A DNA stretch of 5,279 nucleotides from NCBI GenBank assembly GCA_900766785.1, contig CAAFWT010000027.1, forward strand, positions 1-5,279. The letters are read 5' to 3'. The translations under genes and the position numbers were made by a program. Origin of the DNA: an uncultured Paraprevotella sp. Lineage in GTDB: Bacteria; Bacteroidota; Bacteroidia; Bacteroidales; Bacteroidaceae. The notes beneath the pieces are model-generated. The model was not told where the DNA came from and did no database searches. It saw only the letters and a list, made by a program, of their open reading frames with translations. Shown one piece after another: positions 1 to 5,226 of the stretch (position 1 is its first letter; every line of letters starts with the position of its first letter).

Positions 1-188
1 ACTCCTTTTGATACTGTCAGATACTCGTCGGGAGCATCCAAAGCCTGCTCTGCCTCCGCCAGGGTGGGGAAGGACTTGTAGCGTGCGCCCGGGTATCCCT
101 TGACCTGCTGCAGGCATTCATCCCAAGTGCGGTAGATACCTGGGGAGAGACCTACCCACACCACGTAGAACTTACTCTTGCCTGCCAT
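1..188 (-). CDS. Ribonuclease H family protein, N-terminal hybrid-binding domain (partial, cut by window edge)
   Basis: Only the first 62 codons are present; the 3' part runs off the left edge. The reading frame starts at ATG (188-186) with MAGKSKFYVVWVGLSPGIYR and continues with TWDECLQQVKGYPGARYKSF, then an acidic, alanine-rich stretch (PTLAEAEQAL). This is the pattern of the small RNase HI N-terminal domain (caulimovirus viroplasmin-like, Cauli_VI): the FYVVWxG strand, PGIY, W, QVKG and the A-YKSF element. In known members this domain binds RNA:DNA hybrid and feeds it to a C-terminal RNase H nuclease domain that cuts the RNA strand; that catalytic part lies outside the window, so activity is inferred. 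The gene begins 34 bases after the argS stop with no promoter or terminator visible between them, so it is probably co-transcribed with argS. No Shine-Dalgarno is seen, as usual in Bacteroidetes. A stand-alone hybrid-binding protein is possible but less likely. Confidence 0.85.
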   Translation of the reverse strand, partial: MAGKSKFYVVWVGLSPGIYRTWDECLQQVKGYPGARYKSFPTLAEAEQALDAPDEYLTVSKG

Positions 189-222
189 CCAACTATGTTG
201 CTTTGAGTGAGGAAGAGGATGA

Positions 223-2040
223 TCACATGCGCTCGGGCACCTCTATGCCAAGCAAGCCCATACCACTCTTTACCACCTGACTGACAGCTGCAGAGAGGGC
301 CAGGCGGAACACCTTCTTGTTCTGGTCGGGCTCATGCAGGACACTCAGGTCATGATAGAACTGATTGTACTCCTTGACCAGATCGTAGCAATAATTGGCT
401 ATGGCACTGGGATTATAGTCATTGCCTGCTTGACGAATCACACCAGCGAAGCCTTGCAGATGCTGTATGAGACTGATTTCCTTGGCGGTCAACTCCGTAT
501 CCTGAGGCAACTGCTCGGGAATCTCGGTACCCTCGGCCTGTGCCTTGCGCAGAATGCTGCGTATACGTGCATAGGTGTACTGAATGAAAGGACCCGTATT
601 GCCATTGAAGTCGATACTCTCTTCGGGATTGAACAGCATGTTCTTGCGTGCATCCACCTTCAGGATGAAATACTTGAGTGCACCCAGTCCCACCCTACGG
701 GCTATCTCGTGTGCTTCCTCGGGAGTGATGTTCTCCAGGCGGTTCACCTTGTCGGCACTCATCTGTGCGGCATTCTGTATCATGCTCTCGATAAGGTCAT
801 CGGCGTCCACCACGGTTCCCTCGCGGCTCTTCATCTTACCATTGGGCAGTTCCACCATGCCATAGGAGAAGTGCACGAGGTCCTTGCCCCACTTGAATCC
901 CAGTTTATCCAGCAAGATGGAAAGAACCTGGAAGTGATAGTTCTGCTCGTTTCCCACCACATAGATCATCTTGTCGATGGGGAAGTCCTGGAAGCGCAGT
1001 TTGGCTGTGCCTATATCCTGCGTCATATAGACCGACGTGCCATCGGAGCGGAGCAAGAGTTTCTCGTCAAGTCCTTCTGCAGTAAGGTCGGCCCATACGG
1101 AATTGTCCTCTCTGCGATAGAAGAAACCTTTGCGGAGCCCCTCCTCCACCTTCTCCTTACCCTCCAGGTAAGTCTGGCTTTCATAATAAATCTTGTCGAA
1201 AGAGACGCCGAGCGCCTTGTAGGTCTCATCAAATCCGGCATACACCCACTCGTTCATCTTCTGCCACAGAGCACGCACCTCGGGATCACCCTGTTCCCAC
1301 TTGACCAGCATGTCATGTGCCTCGCGGATGAGCGGTGCCTCCTGTTTGGCCTTCTCCTCGGCCTGTTCGGCATCAAGTCCCTCGGCAATATACTTTGCCT
1401 GGAGTGCCTTCACCTCCTCGCGGTAATGCTTGTCAAATGCCACATAGTAATCACCTATGAGATGATCGCCCTTCTTGCCGCTCGACTGAGGTGTCTCACC
1501 ATTTCCCCAGCGCAACCAGGCAAGCATGCTCTTGCAGATATGAATACCACGGTCATTGACGATGTTGGTCTTGACCACCTTGTTGCCATTGGCCTCCATG
1601 ATGTTTGCCAAAGCCCATCCCAGGAGATTGTTTCTCACATGTCCCAGGTGCAGGGGCTTGTTGGTATTGGGGCTGCTGTATTCTATCATCACCAGGGGGG
1701 AAGACTCTGTGACGGGTACGAATCCGTATTTGGGATTCTGACAGATGGTCTGCAACAGGCTTATCCAACAGGCTGGTTGGATGCTGAGGTTGAGGAAACC
1801 CTTCACCACATTGAACCCGCGCACCACAGAGGGCAGATGGTCCAGGAGATACTGACCGATATCCTGGGCCGTATCCTCTGGTTTCTTGCGGCTTATACGC
1901 AAGAAGGGGAACACCACCAAGGTCAGTTCTCCCTCAAATCCTTCTCGTGTCTCTTGCAGGACCACTGAGCCCTGCGGTGCACTCTGGCCATACAACTCCT
2001 CTATACCGGCTTCCACAGCCTTGATTATCTGGTCTGTCAT
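223..2040 (-). CDS. argS: Arginyl-tRNA synthetase (class I)
   Basis: A complete cytoplasmic enzyme of 605 residues, at the upper end of the usual ArgRS length, that attaches arginine to tRNA-Arg using ATP. Domains in order: N-terminal Add-1 tRNA D-loop-recognition domain (about 1-90); Rossmann catalytic domain with the class I signature HLGH at 131-134 inside the family motif SSPNTNKPLHLGHVRNN (122-138); the KMSKS-equivalent loop KMKSREG at 402-408, close to the KMSTREG/KMKSREG forms common in bacterial ArgRS; and the DALR-type helical anticodon-binding domain (about 483-605) beginning GPFIQYTYARIRSI. The protein ends in the usual hydrophobic tail with a final M (VPERM). The ATG at 2040-2038 fits the start of the Add-1 domain and lies 47 bases from a promoter match. 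The codons TTA, CTA and TCA are absent over most of the gene, which leaves a long spurious frame open on the other strand. The RNase H gene follows after 34 bases, probably in the same operon. No truncation or missing motif is seen. Confidence 0.98.
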   Translation of the reverse strand: MTDQIIKAVEAGIEELYGQSAPQGSVVLQETREGFEGELTLVVFPFLRISRKKPEDTAQDIGQYLLDHLPSVVRGFNVVKGFLNLSIQPACWISLLQTICQNPKYGFVPVTESSPLVMIEYSSPNTNKPLHLGHVRNNLLGWALANIMEANGNKVVKTNIVNDRGIHICKSMLAWLRWGNGETPQSSGKKGDHLIGDYYVAFDKHYREEVKALQAKYIAEGLDAEQAEEKAKQEAPLIREAHDMLVKWEQGDPEVRALWQKMNEWVYAGFDETYKALGVSFDKIYYESQTYLEGKEKVEEGLRKGFFYRREDNSVWADLTAEGLDEKLLLRSDGTSVYMTQDIGTAKLRFQDFPIDKMIYVVGNEQNYHFQVLSILLDKLGFKWGKDLVHFSYGMVELPNGKMKSREGTVVDADDLIESMIQNAAQMSADKVNRLENITPEEAHEIARRVGLGALKYFILKVDARKNMLFNPEESIDFNGNTGPFIQYTYARIRSILRKAQAEGTEIPEQLPQDTELTAKEISLIQHLQGFAGVIRQAGNDYNPSAIANYCYDLVKEYNQFYHDLSVLHEPDQNKKVFRLALSAAVSQVVKSGMGLLGIEVPERM

Positions 2041-2087
2041 CGTCCTAAAATATGATTAGATAATTATCACGGTTTCTATAATGGGTG

Positions 2088-2119
2088 CAAAATTACGGTT
2101 TTTCGGTGATAAGGGCAAG
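2088..2119 (-). promoter_or_regulatory. Bacteroidetes-type promoter for argS
   Basis: Read on the minus strand, TAATTTTG (2095-2088) is an exact match to the Bacteroidetes -7 box TAnnTTTG. Twenty bases upstream is CTTG (2119-2116), three of four matching the -33 TTTG box. Transcription would start about 2081-2084, giving a leader of about 42 bases with no Shine-Dalgarno and no evident riboswitch or T-box structure before the argS ATG. Box identities are read directly; function is inferred from the known consensus. Confidence 0.7.
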
Positions 2120-2120
2120 C

Positions 2121-2140
2121 GAAGAAACAAGAAGAAACAA
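2121..2140. repeat. Perfect 10-base tandem repeat, two copies
   Basis: GAAGAAACAA is repeated exactly twice, head to tail. On the minus strand it forms the U-rich tail of the hairpin at 2141-2162, so its base composition may be kept for termination. With only two copies it is probably not a variable tandem locus. Confidence 0.7.
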
Positions 2141-2162
2141 AAGGATGCCATCTATGGTCCTT
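2121..2162 (-). terminator. Probable intrinsic terminator on the minus strand, upstream of argS
   Basis: An 8-pair hairpin: AAGGA (2141-2145) pairs with TCCTT (2158-2162), then CCA (2148-2150) pairs with TGG (2155-2157), with a two-base bulge (TG, 2146-2147) and a TCTA loop. In the minus direction it is followed directly by two copies of TTGTTTCTTC (2140-2121), a U-rich tail. On the plus side the flank is purine-rich, so the signal is one-directional. It would stop transcripts coming from the small secreted-protein gene (2867-2397) just before the argS promoter (2119-2088). The U-tract is interrupted by C and G, so efficiency is uncertain. Confidence 0.55.
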
Positions 2163-2184
2163 AGAAAAGAGAAGTTATGCCAGA

Positions 2185-2346
2185 TTATATGATATCCAGC
2201 AGGCTCACCCTATCCGTAAAGGAGACCCATTCATATCGCTGACGCATGATGTGACATCCGTAACGGGGCACACCGGCACATGAGCAAAATGACCTATTTC
2301 CCGCCAGCAATTTTTCTTTCCCATTAGAGAGGCATTCAAGACCCAT
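2185..2346 (-). CDS. Tentative small ORF, 53 residues, unknown function
   Basis: An ATG at 2346-2344 opens a 53-codon frame ending in TAA (2187-2185). The product would be a basic, non-membrane peptide with four cysteines (C5, C21, C23, C31), including the run CSCAGVPRYGCH at 21-32, and a tail RQRYEWVSFTDRVSLLDII. I do not recognise the family. In favour: it lies 50 bases after the stop of the 156-residue gene on the same strand, and a hairpin terminator begins 22 bases after its stop, so it fits as the last cistron of that unit. Against: 53 codons can occur by chance; there is no ribosome-binding signal, only a pyrimidine tract before the ATG; and it uses TCA twice and AGG twice, whereas TCA is absent from most of argS. 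It could instead be a non-coding dispersed repeat or a 3' UTR. Confidence 0.25.
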   Translation of the reverse strand: MGLECLSNGKEKLLAGNRSFCSCAGVPRYGCHIMRQRYEWVSFTDRVSLLDII

Positions 2347-2349
2347 TAT

Positions 2350-2371
2350 AGAGAGAGAGGAGGGGGAGGAA
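2350..2371. repeat. 22-base purine-only tract (pyrimidine tract in the minus-strand transcript)
   Basis: Every base from 2350 to 2371 is A or G on the plus strand: a GA dinucleotide run at 2351-2358 followed by a G-rich block. In the minus-strand mRNA this is a C/U-only stretch 25-46 bases after the 156-residue gene's stop codon and just before the small ORF's ATG. C-rich, G-poor RNA of this kind can act as a Rho loading site, and such tracts can slip in replication; both roles are inference. Confidence 0.5.
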
Positions 2372-2396
2372 TGGCTATGCGGATACGCAGGCAGGC

Positions 2397-2867
2397 CTAA
2401 CGTCCCTCATTCTGCTTCCGCTCGTCCTCCAGTTGCTGGCGCTTTACAGCCTCATCCAGCAAATCATTGAACGTCTTGGCCTGGTCATACTGCTCGAGTG
2501 CGCGATAGAGCTTCTTCTTACGACGCTCGGACTTTCTCTGCTTCATGGCAAATGGATGAAGCATCTTGTCCTGCAGCCCGGGAGCCAAGTCCTCGATGAC
2601 ATCTCCCAATGATTTAGTACGGGGTGTGTTGTCCTTGGTGGTCTTCTTGAGCACCTTCATAATCTGCAAGACGGAGTCGGGCTTCACCACCACCTCACGC
2701 AAGGTATCGGTGCGCAGGCTGTCGCGTGACAAGAGGCTGTCGGGACGCTGCACACGACCCGTGTCGGCAGGCAGGCATCCTGTGGACATCAGAACTTCTG
2801 CTCCCCGAGAAGGAGGACACAGAATACTGCCAAGCAGGAGTACAAAGATGAAACAAATAACCTTCAT
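2397..2867 (-). CDS. Small secreted protein of unknown function, conserved-looking Bacteroidales type
   Basis: A protein of 156 residues ending in TAG. It begins with a signal peptide: MK, then a hydrophobic core VICFIFVLLLGSIL (3-16), with likely cleavage after about A23 (SRGA/EVL). The cysteine at 17 lacks a good lipobox, so a periplasmic or secreted soluble protein is favoured over a lipoprotein. The mature part has a DS/DT-L rich linker (about 43-56), the segment LREVVVKPDS (56-65), a central SLGDVIEDLAPGLQDKMLHPFAMKQRK (86-112) and a highly charged, probably helical or coiled-coil tail (111-156). The LxEVVV and HPFAxKQRK patterns feel familiar from uncharacterised Bacteroidales envelope proteins, but I cannot name a family or role. 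The frame is open further upstream to a TTG at 2933, but I chose the ATG at 2867 because it begins exactly at the signal peptide and the extra 22 residues would overlap both promoters. The gene is divergent from the GH92 gene. Confidence 0.8.
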   Translation of the reverse strand: MKVICFIFVLLLGSILCPPSRGAEVLMSTGCLPADTGRVQRPDSLLSRDSLRTDTLREVVVKPDSVLQIMKVLKKTTKDNTPRTKSLGDVIEDLAPGLQDKMLHPFAMKQRKSERRKKKLYRALEQYDQAKTFNDLLDEAVKRQQLEDERKQNEGR

Positions 2868-2873
2868 ATGCCA

Positions 2874-2904
2874 CAAAATTATAGCATATTTTGCATGAGA
2901 CAAA
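2874..2904 (-). promoter_or_regulatory. Bacteroidetes-type promoter for the small secreted-protein gene
   Basis: On the minus strand, TTTG (2904-2901), then 19 bases, then TAATTTTG (2881-2874) match both consensus boxes exactly. The last base of the -7 box is only six bases from the ATG at 2867, so transcription should start at or within one or two bases of the start codon, making the mRNA leaderless or nearly so. The -33 region overlaps that of the divergent GH92 promoter. Confidence 0.7.
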
Positions 2905-2921
2905 AGATTTGACGAACTTTG
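2890..2921 (+). promoter_or_regulatory. Bacteroidetes-type promoter for the GH92 mannosidase gene
   Basis: TTTG (2890-2893), then 20 bases, then GAACTTTG (2914-2921). The -7 box matches TAnnTTTG except for its first base. Transcription would start near 2926-2928, giving an A/T-rich leader of about 30 bases with no Shine-Dalgarno, as expected for Bacteroidetes. The direct repeat GCAT-ATTTT-GCAT (2884-2896) sits across the -33 box and could be part of an operator, though it is short. No catabolite or two-component binding site was recognised. Confidence 0.6.
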
Positions 2922-2956
2922 CAAGACATTCAAATTGACATTTTAGATTATTTCAC

Positions 2957-5179
2957 ATGAAACGGAAAATCTCTTTCGCATTGGCCACACTTTTCACCTT
3001 GGCCGCACAAGCAACGGATTACACCCAATACGTAAATCCACTTATCGGTACACAGACCGATTCCACAGGAGCCTTGAGCGGCAGTACCTTCCCAGGACCC
3101 ACCATGCCACAGGGAATGGTACAGCTGAGTCCCGAGACCGAGCAGATGGTGACCTGGGACCCCTGTTGCGGATACGACTATGACAAGGACGTCATCTATG
3201 GCTTCACACACACGCACCTGAGCGGAACGGGATGCACGGACCTGATAGACATCAGCCTGATGCCATGGACAGGAGACATCACCAGCGAGATGCTGGCCAA
3301 AGGAGAATTTCCACAGCATTTCACACACGAAGAGGAAGAGGCCAGGCCAGGATACTATTCGGTCATGCTGAAGGAAAGCGGGGTGAAAGCAGAACTCAGC
3401 GCCACCCTGCGCACAGGAATACATCAATACACATTCCCACGAGAAGGGCTGCGACAGATTGTCTTCGACCTGAACAGAAGCACCTATCGGGGCGATGACG
3501 CCTATTACATCAGCAAACGAGGCTATAACATCCTGCAAAGCCAAATACGCGTGGTGGACAACAGGACCATAGAAGGATACCGAATCATCACAGGATGGGC
3601 CAAACTGAGACATGTATACTTCCGAGCAGAATTTTCACAGCCCTTCACCAGCCGGGTGATGATGGACGGCAAGAGACTGCTGGACGACGTGGACGTAATG
3701 AACGGAAGGTCTCTGAAGGCTGTGCTCCAGTTCGGCAATGATACAGACCAGCCGCTCATGGTGAAGGTGGCCATCTCGCCCATCGACAGCAAGGGAGCAC
3801 GAACCAACATGACGGCAGAGGCACAAAGCTGGGACTTCAACCACTACGTAAGCACCGCACACGATACCTGGGAACGAGAACTGAGCCGGATAGATATCAA
3901 CGGTACGGATCAGGAGAAGACCATCTTCTACACCGGACTCTACCATGTCCTGATACAGCCAAACATCATCAGCGATGTGGACGGACGATACCGCAACACC
4001 AACTATGAGATATGTCAGATGCCTGCAGGAGAGCAATACCACAGCACATTCAGCCTATGGGATACCTTCCGGGCCGCACATCCGCTTTACACACTGCTCT
4101 GCCCCGACATCGCAGCACAGTTTGTGCGTGACATGGTACTCCATCAGCAGACCTACGGTTATCTGCCCATCTGGGACCTGTGGGGACAGGACAACTATTG
4201 CATGATAGGCAACCACGCCATACCCGTGCTCTCTGATGCCATCCTGGCCAACCTGCCCGGCATAGACAAGGAAGCCACTTACCGAGCAATGGTGGAGAGC
4301 AGCACCCGACCACACCTGAACAGTCCGTTCAAGATATGGGAAAAGTATGGCTATATGCCCCAGAACCTTCAGAACACCAGTGTGAGCATCACTCTGGAAC
4401 AAGCCTTCGACGACTGGTGCGTGGCACAGGTAGCCAAGCATCTGGGACATACTGCCGACTATGAGCGATTCAGCAAAAGAGCCCAATACTACAGGAATCT
4501 CTATGACCCACAGACGGGTTTCTTCCGCCCTAAAGATGACAAAGGACAGTGGATAGAACCCTTTGACCCACTCAGCTACGAACAGCCTTGCTTCATCGAA
4601 GGAAATGCCTGGCAATACATGTGGTTTGTACCGCAAGACCCCCAGGGCCTCATGGAACTTATGGGCGGACGTGACGCCTTCTTGAAGAAACTGGACGAGA
4701 ACTTCACACTTACGGCCACCAGCGGCGAGCGCAATGGAAACGCAAGCGGATTCATAGGGCAATATGCTCATGGCAATGAGCCCAGCCATCACACCGTGTA
4801 TCTGTACACTATGGCCGGCGTACCTGCCCGCACGGAAGAACTTGTGGAACAGGTACGTACATCATTCTATAACGACACCCCCTGTGGATATGCCGGCAAT
4901 GACGACTGCGGGCAGATGTCGGCATGGTACATCTTCTCTGCCCTGGGCTTCTATCCCTTCAATGCCGGTTCGGCCACTTACGTCATAGGCACACCTCTCT
5001 TCTCGGAAGCCACACTACATCTGGCAGGAGGAAAAGACTTTGTCATCAAAGCACGCAACAAGAAACCTGGCAAGGTACATGTCAAAAGCGTACGACTGAA
5101 TGGAGAAAAACTGCAAGGAAACATCCTCACACATCAGCAAATCATGGATGGAGGAATCCTGGAGTTCGTAATGAAATAG
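2957..5179 (+). CDS. GH92 family exo-alpha-mannosidase (probably alpha-1,2), secreted
   Basis: A 740-residue protein of normal GH92 length. The family consists of calcium-dependent, inverting exo-mannosidases that remove terminal alpha-mannose from high-mannose N-glycans or fungal mannan. A signal peptide (KRK, then FALATLFTLAA, cut after AQA at 17-19) sends it to the periplasm or beyond; there is no lipobox. The N-terminal beta-sandwich domain (about 22-260) starts DYTQYVNPLIGT and holds W67 and the family signature GFTHTHLSGTG (82-92). The catalytic (alpha/alpha)6 domain (about 280-735) has STFSLWDTFRAAHPL (363-377), FIEGNAWQYMW (546-556) whose E548 is the likely catalytic acid, HGNEPSHH (605-612), and GNDDCGQMSAWYIF (647-660) whose D649/D650 likely supply the base. 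These assignments rest on remembered family motifs, not an alignment. The linkage preference is inferred; alpha-1,3 or another specificity cannot be excluded. The gene stands alone, with its own promoter, a downstream hairpin and no SusC/SusD genes in view. Confidence 0.96.
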   Translation: MKRKISFALATLFTLAAQATDYTQYVNPLIGTQTDSTGALSGSTFPGPTMPQGMVQLSPETEQMVTWDPCCGYDYDKDVIYGFTHTHLSGTGCTDLIDISLMPWTGDITSEMLAKGEFPQHFTHEEEEARPGYYSVMLKESGVKAELSATLRTGIHQYTFPREGLRQIVFDLNRSTYRGDDAYYISKRGYNILQSQIRVVDNRTIEGYRIITGWAKLRHVYFRAEFSQPFTSRVMMDGKRLLDDVDVMNGRSLKAVLQFGNDTDQPLMVKVAISPIDSKGARTNMTAEAQSWDFNHYVSTAHDTWERELSRIDINGTDQEKTIFYTGLYHVLIQPNIISDVDGRYRNTNYEICQMPAGEQYHSTFSLWDTFRAAHPLYTLLCPDIAAQFVRDMVLHQQTYGYLPIWDLWGQDNYCMIGNHAIPVLSDAILANLPGIDKEATYRAMVESSTRPHLNSPFKIWEKYGYMPQNLQNTSVSITLEQAFDDWCVAQVAKHLGHTADYERFSKRAQYYRNLYDPQTGFFRPKDDKGQWIEPFDPLSYEQPCFIEGNAWQYMWFVPQDPQGLMELMGGRDAFLKKLDENFTLTATSGERNGNASGFIGQYAHGNEPSHHTVYLYTMAGVPARTEELVEQVRTSFYNDTPCGYAGNDDCGQMSAWYIFSALGFYPFNAGSATYVIGTPLFSEATLHLAGGKDFVIKARNKKPGKVHVKSVRLNGEKLQGNILTHQQIMDGGILEFVMK

Positions 5180-5226
5180 CATTCCGCCTAGGAAAAAGGG
5201 GGCTCAGTGGGGAAATGGCTTAGTAG

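Larger units (their letters stand above)
2041..2396. other. 356-base intergenic stretch between argS and the small secreted-protein gene
   Basis: No sure gene lies here. From left to right it holds the argS promoter and leader (2041-2119), the tandem-repeat hairpin terminator (2121-2162), a tentative 53-codon frame on the minus strand (2185-2346), and a purine-only tract (2350-2371). Smaller structures are a palindrome GATGT-G-ACATC (2248-2258), the partly repeated 13-mer ATCCGTAAnGGnG (2212-2224 and 2256-2268), the repeated 9-mer AGACCCATT (2223-2231 and 2339-2347), and a 4-pair TGCG/CGCA hairpin (2378-2389). No tRNA, known riboswitch or insertion-sequence end was recognised. If the terminator works, about 2163-2396 is transcribed as the 3' part of the mRNA that begins near 2867. 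Confidence 0.6.

Noticed and set aside
334..1968. Long plus-strand open frame (544 codons) opposite argS
   Set aside because: It is in exact antiparallel register with argS, which carries all ArgRS signatures. Its openness follows from the absence of TTA, CTA and TCA in argS, and the translated product has no recognisable domain.
2041..2087. T-box, riboswitch or attenuator in the argS leader
   Set aside because: The leader is only about 42 bases, A/T-rich, with no stable hairpin or U-tract, so there is no room for such a structure.
2177..2242. Plus-strand 21-codon frame (MPDYMISSRLTLSVKETHSYR)
   Set aside because: It is too short to support, has no promoter match upstream, and lies opposite the tentative 53-codon frame.
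2841..2867. Lipoprotein signal in the 156-residue protein (cysteine 17 after LLLGSIL)
   Set aside because: The residue before the cysteine is leucine and the pattern SIL-C does not fit the usual lipobox, so an ordinary signal peptide is the simpler reading.
2566..2898. Plus-strand open frame (110 codons) opposite the small secreted-protein gene
   Set aside because: It overlaps the opposite gene almost fully, has no promoter, and its translation is rich in S, R and T with no domain-like pattern.
2868..2933. Upstream TTG start extending the 156-residue protein by 22 residues
   Set aside because: The extension would cover both divergent promoters, lies upstream of the predicted transcription start, and would bury the signal peptide. 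The ATG at 2867 is the better start.
2948..3613. Minus-strand open frame (221 codons) opposite the start of the GH92 gene
   Set aside because: It would run opposite the signal peptide and N-terminal domain of the GH92 enzyme and arises from the same codon bias. Its composition is unlike a real protein.
4055..4792. Minus-strand open frame (245 codons) inside the GH92 gene
   Set aside because: It is in register opposite a complete GH92 gene with full family motifs. It has no promoter match and no meaningful protein pattern.
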